Source of the DNA: CANIZL01 sp043788645
Lineage (GTDB): Bacteria > Verrucomicrobiota > Verrucomicrobiia > Limisphaerales > UBA9464
DNA length: 5,336 nucleotides
Assembly (NCBI GenBank): GCA_043788645.1
Contig: JAYVTS010000450.1
Location: forward strand, 1 to 5,336
Direction: 5' to 3'
Below, piece by piece: positions 1 to 5,336 of this stretch; position 1 is the first letter of the stretch; the number at the start of each line of letters is the position of its first letter. Position numbers and translations under genes: made by a program. The notes under the pieces are model-generated. The model worked only from the letters and a program-made list of their open reading frames with translations. It made no database searches and was not told the DNA's origin.

Positions 1-267
1 CCGCACATGAAAGTCATTGCCGTCAACGGTCGGCGCTTTGAAACCCAACGACTCGCCGACGGTGTGAAGGCGACTTCCGATGGGAGAACGAAACTCGAAT
101 TGATTGTCGAAAACGGAGACGTCTTTGCGACCCACGTCCTCAACTACTCCGGTGGATCAAAGCACCCGCATCTTGCCCGGGCCGACGGGAAACCAGATCT
201 CCTGGCGGAAATATTTAAACCTCGTTCGGGGAAGGCGTCGGCGAATGGAACACCAAGCGAAAAATGA
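1..267 (+). CDS. C-terminal fragment of an M61-family (glycyl aminopeptidase-like) peptidase, 5' end off window
   Basis: The frame is open from base 1 (Pro-His, then a Met at base 7 that is probably internal) and stops at TGA 265-267, so this is the last 88 codons of a longer gene. The visible text has a beta-rich pattern: KVIAVNGRRF, then LELIVENGD, then LNYSGG, then HPHLAR, then PDLLAEIFKPR. From memory of the family, this matches the extreme C-terminus of M61 peptidases. There a PDZ-like domain carries a VNGR strand and the protein ends with a 'Y-x-G-G-x-x-(Y/H)-PHL-x-R ... D-x-L-x-x-I-x-x-P' tail. The zinc-binding HExxH catalytic part would lie to the left of the window, so activity cannot be judged. 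M61 proteins are generally exported metallo-aminopeptidases; that is family knowledge, not visible here. The last ~15 residues (KASANGTPSEK) look like a disordered tail. The stop overlaps the next gene's start (ATGA). The alternative, an independent 86-residue protein starting at base 7, is unlikely because the frame stays open upstream and the fold looks truncated. Confidence 0.72.
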   Translation, partial: PHMKVIAVNGRRFETQRLADGVKATSDGRTKLELIVENGDVFATHVLNYSGGSKHPHLARADGKPDLLAEIFKPRSGKASANGTPSEK

Positions 268-1958
268 ACGATCTTTCGGCTAATCAAGAAGTCGAAGTTG
301 AGACTGGCCGCCAGAACGGCTGCGCCGCTCGGACCAGGCCATCCTGGTCTGAGTGGCTGGTCCTGATTGGGCTCTGCGCCCTGCCGCTCTGGGCGGGTCG
401 ATTCCTCCCAATGATTGACGTGCCGCAACATCTGGCGATGGCTAAGGTTATCAGCGGACTGCTGGGCGGAGCCGAGCATTTCACCAAGTACTACGAACTG
501 GACCTCTGGCCTCAACCGTACTGGCTGTACTACGTGCTCGTCGGTTTGCTCGGCCAATTGGTTTCCTTTGAGCTGGCGAACAGATTGGTCTTGCTCGGGT
601 ATTCCGTCGCCATCCCGCTGGGAGTGCGCTCCCTCCTGCTGGCTTTCGGCCGGGATCCGCGTGGCTGGCTTCTGGCCATTCCGCTGGCGTGGTCGACGAG
701 TTTTTTCTACGGATTCATGCCGTACTTGATGGGGATCCCGCTGGTCCTCTTCGCAATCGCTGCTTTTGAGAGGTCGTGCGTGATTGATCAGCCCGGACAA
801 GGACGCTTCTGGACGGTCGGAATATTGGCGTCCTTGGTCTATTTTTCCCATGCCCAAGCCTATTTGTGGTTGCTGATGACAATGCTGGCCCTCCTGCTCA
901 TTCATTGGCGCGGTCCCGCCTGGGCCATACGCACGCTCGCCCCAACACTTCCCTCATTGGTGCTTTTTGCCGGTTGGGTTTGGCGAACCTTTGTCGCCGC
1001 CAAGCCGTCCACCGGGCCGCCCGAAGCTAATTACGGTAAGCTTTGGGAATTGGGAATGCACTGGGAGCCGGCCTCAAAGCGCGTTGGCTCCGCCATGGAG
1101 CACCTGTTTGGCGGTTTCACCGATGGATCCAATCGATGCATTGGTTGGATCTGGTTGGCGCTGCTCACTTCCGGGGTCCTGCTCGGTCTTCGCACCTCGT
1201 TCCGAGATTTGGCAAGGTCCTGGCCCGCTCGGTTTCGTCAATTCCGCGTCGAGATCTTACTGGCGATATTTCTCTTCGCCTGGTTAGTTCTTCCGTACGA
1301 TGTCCGCGGTCAGTGGTACCTCGCTCCACGCTATTTGGTTTTCTCCGCTGCCCTGCTCATCGTCGCGTTTTCGCGCTGTCCGACGAAAGTGCAGCGGCAA
1401 ATTACCGGGTTAGGCCTCCTCCTTTCGGCCGCCTTCTCACTGAACGTGGCCCGGGTTGTCTATCAATTTCAACCGGCCATGGCGGGACTGCCGGAAATCA
1501 TGGCCGCAGTCCCTCCAGGCGAACGCCTTGGATACTTACAGTTTGATGAGCTCGTGACCCCACGGGGGCCGGGCGGGCGAGCCACCAATACCCTCGACTC
1601 GGTGATTGTGGTCCCGACCTCTGTTTCTCTCCATGGTTATATAACCGATGATCCCATTTCACCGGAGGGATGGCTATCGCCGATTCATCACGCGTTGGCA
1701 TATTACCAAGTCTGGTCGGGAGGCGATGTCGCCTACAGCTTCGCAGCGGCACCCACGAATCCGGTCCGCTATCGACCAGGACGGGAAGCCGAAGGACCCC
1801 CTGAGTATGGTCCCGAAACGGTGGAATTTGACAAGGTGGTACGGGGGTTCCGCTGGTTTCTGGTACGCGGAACCCCAAGAGGGAACGCAATGCGCCTCGG
1901 CGCCTACGCCCAAAAGGTGGCAACTTCAGGTCGATGGGAACTGTGGCGAGGTCAATGA
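264..1958 (+). CDS. Multi-pass membrane protein, GT-C glycosyltransferase-like, function unassigned
   Basis: This 564-residue protein has a short polar N-terminus (about 1-28) and then about ten or eleven hydrophobic segments. Approximate positions are 29-46, 85-101, 104-126, 134-167 (probably two), 183-214 (two), 225-245, 292-308, 329-344, 356-370 and 377-396. A largely soluble C-terminal domain follows (about 400-564), rich in Gly, Pro and aromatics and ending RWFLVRG...GRWELWRGQ. The first loop after TM1 carries an acidic DVPQHL motif (Asp52), and an APRYL motif (Arg356) opens a late helix. An Asp in the first outer loop, many helices and a soluble C-terminal domain resemble GT-C lipid-phosphosugar-dependent glycosyltransferases such as ArnT/PMT-like proteins. 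I see no diagnostic family signature, so the donor and acceptor are unknown. The start is set by ATG 264, overlapping the upstream stop by 4 bases; there is no clear Shine-Dalgarno, which fits translational coupling to the peptidase gene. An uncharacterised polytopic protein that is not a transferase remains possible. The CDS is certain; the function is weak. Confidence 0.9.
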   Translation: MNDLSANQEVEVETGRQNGCAARTRPSWSEWLVLIGLCALPLWAGRFLPMIDVPQHLAMAKVISGLLGGAEHFTKYYELDLWPQPYWLYYVLVGLLGQLVSFELANRLVLLGYSVAIPLGVRSLLLAFGRDPRGWLLAIPLAWSTSFFYGFMPYLMGIPLVLFAIAAFERSCVIDQPGQGRFWTVGILASLVYFSHAQAYLWLLMTMLALLLIHWRGPAWAIRTLAPTLPSLVLFAGWVWRTFVAAKPSTGPPEANYGKLWELGMHWEPASKRVGSAMEHLFGGFTDGSNRCIGWIWLALLTSGVLLGLRTSFRDLARSWPARFRQFRVEILLAIFLFAWLVLPYDVRGQWYLAPRYLVFSAALLIVAFSRCPTKVQRQITGLGLLLSAAFSLNVARVVYQFQPAMAGLPEIMAAVPPGERLGYLQFDELVTPRGPGGRATNTLDSVIVVPTSVSLHGYITDDPISPEGWLSPIHHALAYYQVWSGGDVAYSFAAAPTNPVRYRPGREAEGPPEYGPETVEFDKVVRGFRWFLVRGTPRGNAMRLGAYAQKVATSGRWELWRGQ

Positions 1959-2007
1959 AGCATCAAGCAAATTCCCAAACGAGTTTCGTTGCTCAGTGCA
2001 TCGGGCA

Positions 2008-2035
2008 TTGCCTTCCGTCTTTCTTGTCCTAAAAT
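2008..2035 (+). promoter_or_regulatory. Candidate sigma70-type promoter for the cytochrome b / molybdoenzyme pair
   Basis: The 114-base gap before the cytochrome gene contains TTGCCT (2008-2013, four of six matches to TTGACA). A 16-base spacer follows, then TAAAAT (2030-2035, five of six matches to TATAAT). Transcription would start near 2042, leaving a leader of about 30 bases before ATG 2073. The gap is visibly more A+T-rich around the -10 than the flanking genes. The upstream gene has ended and no convincing terminator separates it, so readthrough from the left operon is also possible. Hexamer matches of this quality occur by chance, and the promoter consensus of this organism's phylum is uncertain. 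Confidence 0.35.
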
Positions 2036-2072
2036 ATCTCTCGCGGATTCAGATAAATAGGTAGTTACTGGT

Positions 2073-2828
2073 ATGGGCAAATCTGATTCATCGTCGGGCG
2101 ACTCGCGTCATTCGGTTTGGGTCCGAATAACGCATTGGATGGGCGCCGCCAGCTTTATCATTTTGGCGATCAGCGGGGCGCTAATTCTGATGGCGCATCC
2201 GCGACTATACTGGGGCGAGTCGGGGAACGATCTTACGCCGGCATGGCTGGAGCTCCCAATCAGCAAGAATCACCGGCACGGCGGTTGGAGCTCGAACGGC
2301 CCTTTTTTCGAAGGAAGGAATTCCCCCGTTAGCGCCAGTCGCACTTTCCAAATATTCAACGAAAACGGTTGGTCTCGTAGTTTGCATTTCCTGGCGGCGT
2401 GGTTGTTGGTCGCGCCCGGTATATTCTATGTTCTGGCGGGATTGTGCATCGGTCATTTTCGGCGGAACTTTCTACTTGGGACAGACGAGTTAAAGGGTTC
2501 CGGGTTTTGGGAAGACGTCAGGAACCATGTTCGCTTCCGGATTCGTCCGGCGACCGGCGGCCCGCAGTATGGTTTGCTGCAGAAGTGCGCCTACCTCGGT
2601 GTGGTGTTTGTGGGCTGCCCTTTGACCGTTATGAGCGGCCTCGCGATGTCTCCCATGATTACTTCAGATTATCCATTTCTTTCGGACATGTTCGGCGGAA
2701 TGCAGTCTGCCCGCAGCATCCACTTTCTAGCCTTTGTCTTGTTGCTTCTCTTTTCGGTGGTGCATGTAATCATGGTTATCAAGTCTGGCTTTAGGCGCCA
2801 AATGACCGCAATGACGATCGGGAATTGA
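2073..2828 (+). CDS. Membrane b-type cytochrome (cytochrome b561 / Ni-hydrogenase cytochrome b-like), redox partner of the next gene
   Basis: This 251-residue integral membrane protein opens with VWVRITHWMGAASFIILAISG, the typical first helix of bacterial cytochrome b561/hydrogenase b-type subunits. Helices are seen at about 18-40, 103-125, 172-191 and 214-236. Candidate axial heme-b ligands are His21 (R-x-T-H-W), His105 (SLHF), His217 (SIHF) and His231 (VVHV), placed in helices 1, 2 and 4 as expected for two stacked hemes. The role by family is to pass electrons between the quinone pool and a partner enzyme at the outer membrane face. A long polar loop (about 41-100, with several Gly, Asn and His) separates helices 1 and 2, and a basic, partly charged loop (128-165) separates helices 2 and 3. 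No CxxCH c-type heme motif is present. ATG 2073 is preceded by a weak purine-rich AGGTAG-like element (about 2059-2064) at suitable spacing. Only 1 base separates its stop from the molybdoenzyme ATG, so the two are almost certainly cotranscribed and form one enzyme system. The physiological direction of electron flow is unknown. Confidence 0.88.
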   Translation: MGKSDSSSGDSRHSVWVRITHWMGAASFIILAISGALILMAHPRLYWGESGNDLTPAWLELPISKNHRHGGWSSNGPFFEGRNSPVSASRTFQIFNENGWSRSLHFLAAWLLVAPGIFYVLAGLCIGHFRRNFLLGTDELKGSGFWEDVRNHVRFRIRPATGGPQYGLLQKCAYLGVVFVGCPLTVMSGLAMSPMITSDYPFLSDMFGGMQSARSIHFLAFVLLLLFSVVHVIMVIKSGFRRQMTAMTIGN

Positions 2829-2829
2829 T

Positions 2830-3603
2830 ATGAACCCTACGCAACTCATTACCCGGCGTCGGATGTTGCTTGGCGGCTTGGCCTCGCTCGGGGGCCTGTT
2901 GGCCGCCGGTTGTTCGAAACAATCACCTCCGACGTACGGTAACCTCTTGCGCATGGGCGACAATTTCACCTACGCCGCCCATCGCGCGCTGTTGTCTGGA
3001 CGAGGGATTGCTAAGGAATACAGCCGTAGTCAGATCTCGTCGTTTCCAGCGACAGGTTGCGTGAACCCGGCAACGGTGGAGCTCGACCCCGTCAGTGGCA
3101 AAAAGCCCAGCGAACTCTACGCCCGGCTTCAGGCACGAGCATTTGCCGACTGGAAGCTGTCAGTCGAGGGACTAGTAGCCAGGCCGGCAACATTCTCGCT
3201 GGCGGATTTAAAGCAGCTTTCATCCCGCACGCATATCACAAAGATGATGTGCGAGGAGGGGTGGTCGGGCATCGCTGAGTGGACGGGGGTTCCATTGAGG
3301 CTTGTCTTGGAGGCGACCGGGATCCTCCCGCAGGCGCGTTGGGTGAACTTCAAGACCTTCGATGATTTTCCCGAGAACCTGGACATGCTCGACGCATTGC
3401 ACCCACAGACCCTGCTGACCTATGGGATGAATGGACGCGATCTGGCGATTCCCCACGGTGCACCGGTACGCCTTCGGGTGACAACGCAGCTCGGATACAA
3501 GAGCGTGAAATATCTTCAGCGCATTATAGTGACTGAGGATTTTGACGACGGCGGCAAGAATGGCGACATCCAAACCGGATGGTCCTGGTATGCCGGGATT
3601 TGA
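2830..3603 (+). CDS. Tat-exported molybdopterin-dependent oxidoreductase lipoprotein (sulfite oxidase / MsrP superfamily)
   Basis: This 257-residue protein starts with a twin-arginine signal (TRRRML, residues 8-13) and a hydrophobic stretch. A lipobox LAAGC follows, with Cys28 as the predicted lipidated residue, so the mature enzyme should be folded with cofactor in the cytoplasm, exported by Tat and anchored by lipid. The catalytic domain begins near residue 108 with WKLSVEGLVARPATFSLADL, typical of the sulfite oxidase molybdopterin domain. The molybdenum-ligand motif is KMMCEEGWSGIAEWTGVPL, with Cys141 as the expected Mo thiolate. Later family features are FDDFPENLDML, a PHGAPVRL segment (208-215), LGYKSVKYL (221-229) and an intact tail ending GWSWYAGI. 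The length suits the short single-domain branch, which lacks the dimerisation domain of eukaryotic sulfite oxidase. It lies 1 base after the cytochrome b gene, which probably supplies or accepts its electrons, as MsrQ does for MsrP. The substrate (sulfoxide, sulfite or other) cannot be told. Another Cys at position 77 (ATGCVNP) precedes the domain. ATG 2830 is the natural start because the Tat motif follows directly. Confidence 0.9.
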   Translation: MNPTQLITRRRMLLGGLASLGGLLAAGCSKQSPPTYGNLLRMGDNFTYAAHRALLSGRGIAKEYSRSQISSFPATGCVNPATVELDPVSGKKPSELYARLQARAFADWKLSVEGLVARPATFSLADLKQLSSRTHITKMMCEEGWSGIAEWTGVPLRLVLEATGILPQARWVNFKTFDDFPENLDMLDALHPQTLLTYGMNGRDLAIPHGAPVRLRVTTQLGYKSVKYLQRIIVTEDFDDGGKNGDIQTGWSWYAGI

Positions 3604-3616
3604 GACGGACTGGTTT

Positions 3617-3664
3617 CGGTTCACCGTACCGCCGTCGCCGTGATCTGTGGCGGGGTATGAACCG
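3617..3664 (+). repeat. Interrupted inverted repeat (hairpin) just after the molybdoenzyme stop
   Basis: Left arm CGGTTCA (3617-3623) is the perfect reverse complement of right arm TGAACCG (3658-3664). Inside it, CCGCC (3629-3633) pairs with GGCGG (3649-3653). As an alternative, TACC (3627-3630) plus GCC (3631-3633) pair with GGC (3649-3651) plus GGTA (3654-3657), leaving small bulges. The loop is about 15 bases. It begins 13 bases after the TGA of the redox gene pair, where a transcript-end or 3'-stabilising structure would be expected. The right arm is followed by GGGAAAAAAG rather than a T-run, so it is not a standard intrinsic terminator on the + strand. Confidence 0.4.
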
Positions 3665-3796
3665 GGAAAAAAGTGCCAGACTCACGAAAGTTCCCTCGCA
3701 ACCCGCAACCTCAACGCGGCGGAACGCTTTGAGATGGAGCCGGAAAAGGTGCTGTTCCTTCTCGGCGATCATTCCGATCTAGCGCCAAGCCCTTGA
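3647..3796 (+). CDS. Possible small ORF of 49 codons (hypothetical, weakly supported)
   Basis: This frame runs from GTG 3647 to TGA 3794-3796 inside the 250-base spacer. Its reading is less like an out-of-frame shadow than the alternatives. The segment NLNAAERFEMEPEKVLFLLG (residues 21-40) mixes acidic, aliphatic and aromatic residues in a helix-like way, and third positions are mostly G or C, as in the neighbouring genes. An internal ATG at 3734 would give a 20-residue peptide with a modest purine-rich stretch (GGCGGAA) upstream of it. Against it: the GTG has no Shine-Dalgarno, it lies inside the right half of the inverted repeat, and I recognise no family. It could be a decayed 3' remnant of a longer gene, a leader peptide, or chance. 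Confidence 0.2.
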   Translation: MAGYEPGKKCQTHESSLATRNLNAAERFEMEPEKVLFLLGDHSDLAPSP

Positions 3797-3821
3797 CAGG
3801 ACACAACAAATAGAAAGTTAG
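3793..3821 (+). promoter_or_regulatory. Perfect TTGACA -35-like hexamer before the propeller gene, weak -10
   Basis: TTGACA lies at 3793-3798. At 16-17 bases downstream only a poor -10 is found (AAGTTA or AGTTAG, about 3815-3821). The segment 3799-3853 is clearly A+T-richer than its surroundings, and the position would give a leader of roughly 25-30 bases before ATG 3854, as expected for a promoter of the next gene. A small perfect hairpin, AAATC-GAA-GATTT (3834-3846), sits just upstream of that ATG. The missing -10 keeps this at the level of a suggestion. Confidence 0.22.
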
Positions 3822-3853
3822 TCAGGTTGATACAAATCGAAGATTTCTGAATC

Positions 3854-5336
3854 ATGACATTTCCGGGGAGAATCGAAGAGAAAGTCTTTTCAATATTAAG
3901 ACCATTCCGCTTGCTGCTAGCGGTGAAAATCGCGCTCGTTGTCAGCAGCGTACTCGCCACGGGCGTGTCTCTCTTCGCAGCAACAGTGGAATGGCCGCAG
4001 TTCCGAGGTCCGAACGGCGCCGGCGTCGCGCCCGATGACGTGCGCCCGCCCATTCACTTCGGACCAGACACAAATCTGCTTTGGAGAACTGCCATCCCCT
4101 CCGGGCTTTCTTCACCGATAGTCTGGGGCGATCGAATATTTCTGACGGGACTGGCGGAGGAACGGTTGGTCACGCTGGCATACGATGCCCGGTCCGGCCA
4201 CGAACTCTGGCGGCATGTTGCGCCAGCGGAGCAGATTGAGCCCTGCCACAAGTTCAGTTCGCCCGCGACGTCCACACCTTGCACCGATGGCGAGCGCGTC
4301 TATGCCTATTTCGGATCGTTCGGCTTGATCGCCTACACTTTCACTGGCCAAGAGGTCTGGCGTCGGCCCTTTGATCGGTTGCCAATCGAACACGGCACCG
4401 CCAGTTCGCCTATCCTGGCGGGCGGACTTCTCATCCTGCAACGGGACGGTGACAGCACCAACGCACAACTCGTCGCCTTGGCGCGCACCACCGGCAAAAT
4501 CGCCTGGGAATCGCCTCGCCCGTTGGCCAGGGCTTGTTACTCGACTCCGATGGTGTGGCGGCACGATGGCATCGAGGAACTCATGGTTCAGGGCCAGGGA
4601 CGCATCACCGCCTACAATTTGGGCGGCGGCCCGCCGAAGTGGTGGGTCCGAGGCTGGGGTTTTGCCGCGATCACAACTCCCGTTGCTGGTGATGGAATGT
4701 TGTTCGCCGGCGGGGGTGGCGGCCTGGGAGATCCTACTGGTCCGGGTGACCCGCTCTGGGATTGGACAAAACTCCTCGCTGATTACGACGCCAACAAAGA
4801 CGGGCAACTCGCCATTGAGGAGGTGCCGGAGTCCTTGATATTTTACATCCGCAAGGACATCCCCAAGGAAGTTCCGGGAATCGCGTTCCCGATGCGGGAT
4901 GCCCTAAGCTGGTTGGATGAAGACCATAACAAGGTGGTCACAAAGGCGGAATGGGACGCGGACATGGCCTTTTCGAAGGACAAGTTCAACGCTGACCGAT
5001 TTGTCGCCATCCGCCCGGGCGGCAAGGAAGACAGCACCATCACCCATGTTCAGTGGGAAACCACCAAAGGCCTGTCCGAAATGCCATCACCGCTGTATTA
5101 CCGGGGCCGCCTCCACTTCATCCGCGATGGCGGCATGTGGACAGTCATTGAACCAAAAACCGGACGGCGCCAGGTCGACCGCGAACGATTGGGCACCGGT
5201 GGCCAATACGTTGCTTCACCCATTGCGGCCAACGGGTACATTTATACCGTCAATGAATCTGGGGTAGTTACCGTACTCCGTGCGGGAGACTCGCTCGACG
5301 TGGTTGCAGTCAACAAGCTGGGAAAAAGCGTCCGCA
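3854..5336 (+). CDS. Secreted PQQ-like beta-propeller protein with internal EF-hand pair, 3' end off window
   Basis: The frame is open from ATG 3854 (in-frame TGA at 3848-3850) to the window edge, giving 494 codons. A basic N-terminus is followed by a hydrophobic stretch, KIALVVSSVLATGVSLFAA (25-43), a likely Sec signal peptide. WPQFRGPNGAGVAP (47-60) comes next, the entry motif of PQQ-like propellers common in Planctomycetota and Verrucomicrobiota. Degenerate blade repeats (A-x-D-x-x-TG-x-x-x-W type) are seen near 108-121 (YDARSGHELW), 159-171 (TGQEVW), 207-220 (TTGKIAWES), 252-264 (YNLGGG...WW), 429-444 (EPKTGRR) and 470-485. Two EF-hand loops lie between blades at 312-323 and 355-366. The tail SPIAANGYIYTVNESGVVTVL is the usual last-blades pattern; I estimate a few dozen residues are missing. 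Such proteins are exported, and most are not proven to bind PQQ, so no enzymatic role is claimed. The start is uncertain: GTG 3923 (VKIALVV...) would give a tidier signal peptide, and neither start has a clear Shine-Dalgarno. The gene is likely transcribed separately from the upstream pair. Confidence 0.88.
   Translation, partial: MTFPGRIEEKVFSILRPFRLLLAVKIALVVSSVLATGVSLFAATVEWPQFRGPNGAGVAPDDVRPPIHFGPDTNLLWRTAIPSGLSSPIVWGDRIFLTGLAEERLVTLAYDARSGHELWRHVAPAEQIEPCHKFSSPATSTPCTDGERVYAYFGSFGLIAYTFTGQEVWRRPFDRLPIEHGTASSPILAGGLLILQRDGDSTNAQLVALARTTGKIAWESPRPLARACYSTPMVWRHDGIEELMVQGQGRITAYNLGGGPPKWWVRGWGFAAITTPVAGDGMLFAGGGGGLGDPTGPGDPLWDWTKLLADYDANKDGQLAIEEVPESLIFYIRKDIPKEVPGIAFPMRDALSWLDEDHNKVVTKAEWDADMAFSKDKFNADRFVAIRPGGKEDSTITHVQWETTKGLSEMPSPLYYRGRLHFIRDGGMWTVIEPKTGRRQVDRERLGTGGQYVASPIAANGYIYTVNESGVVTVLRAGDSLDVVAVNKLGKSVR
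4787..4951 (+). other. EF-hand pair encoded within the propeller gene
   Basis: Loop 1 (residues 312-323, DANKDGQLAIEE) fits the canonical calcium loop: Asp at 1, Asn at 3, Asp at 5, Gly at 6, Leu at 8 and Glu at 12. Loop 2 (355-366, DEDHNKVVTKAE) has Asp 1, Asp 3, Asn 5, a hydrophobic residue at 8 and Glu 12, but Lys replaces the usual Gly at position 6, so it may bind more weakly. They are 31 residues apart, a normal spacing for a paired EF-hand domain. Propeller blades precede them, and the characteristic AIRPGGKEDSTITHVQW segment (385-401) follows. Confidence 0.75.

Noticed and set aside
144..905. Long minus-strand ORF (253 codons) antisense to the peptidase tail and membrane protein
   Set aside because: Composition is Gln/Arg/Pro-rich with no recognisable domain, and it lies opposite a clear multi-pass membrane protein; it is a shadow of a GC-rich gene.
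1966..1996. AGCAA / TTGCT inverted arms after the membrane protein gene as a terminator
   Set aside because: Only a 5-base stem with a long loop and no following T-run; expected by chance.
1648..2064. Plus-strand ORF spanning the end of the membrane protein gene and the following gap
   Set aside because: Most of it overlaps the membrane protein gene in another frame; the unique part is short, Ser/Arg-rich and without homology signals, and it would bury the candidate promoter.
3579..3782. Plus-strand ORF of 67 codons starting inside the molybdoenzyme gene
   Set aside because: Arg/Ser-rich composition typical of a shadow frame, and its start lies within the conserved tail of the molybdoenzyme.
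4112..4807. Minus-strand ORF (231 codons) opposite the propeller gene
   Set aside because: Low-complexity Arg/Ala/Gly composition without motifs, while the + strand in this stretch encodes clear propeller repeats.
3854..5336. A true PQQ-dependent alcohol/glucose dehydrogenase
   Set aside because: The protein opens with the WPQFRGPNG motif of the PQQ-like structural family, has an EF-hand insert, and shows no recognisable catalytic Asp or adjacent-cysteine pair of the quinoprotein dehydrogenases.

Overview
The window reads as ordinary bacterial chromosome of moderately high G+C with every recognisable gene on the + strand. Two features point to a free-living bacterium of the Verrucomicrobiota/Planctomycetota type, with Acidobacteriota as an alternative. 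The first is a secreted propeller protein opening with WPQFRGPNGAG, the hallmark of PQQ-like propellers that are abundant in those phyla, here with an EF-hand pair. The second is an M61-type peptidase tail. The phylum is an inference from family distribution; no rRNA or other marker is present.

Region 1 (1-1958) holds two genes. The first is the C-terminal end of a gene entering from the left, best matched to the PDZ-containing tail of an M61 glycyl-aminopeptidase-like protein. The second, overlapping it by 4 bases (ATGA), is a 564-residue multi-pass membrane protein with a GT-C glycosyltransferase-like layout and a soluble C-terminal domain. The overlap suggests translational coupling; a functional link is not evident.

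Region 2 (1959-3603) is a 114-base gap with a plausible sigma70-type promoter, then a tight two-gene redox module separated by 1 base. It encodes a di-heme b-type membrane cytochrome and a Tat-exported lipoprotein of the sulfite oxidase/MsrP molybdopterin superfamily. The likely arrangement is a quinone-linked cytochrome b exchanging electrons with a membrane-tethered periplasmic molybdoenzyme. The organisation recalls MsrPQ but uses a different cytochrome and a lipid anchor. The substrate cannot be read from the sequence.

Region 3 (3604-3853) is a 250-base spacer. It has an interrupted inverted repeat just after the molybdoenzyme stop, a possible but weakly supported 49-codon ORF, and a TTGACA hexamer without a convincing -10 box.

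Region 4 (3854-5336) is a secreted PQQ-like beta-propeller protein that runs off the right edge (494 codons present). Two consecutive EF-hand loops interrupt the propeller between its blades. No RNA genes, mobile elements, CRISPR arrays or tRNAs were seen. The most interesting items are the Tat-lipoprotein molybdoenzyme/cytochrome b pair and the EF-hand insertion in the propeller; neither is clearly a new system.
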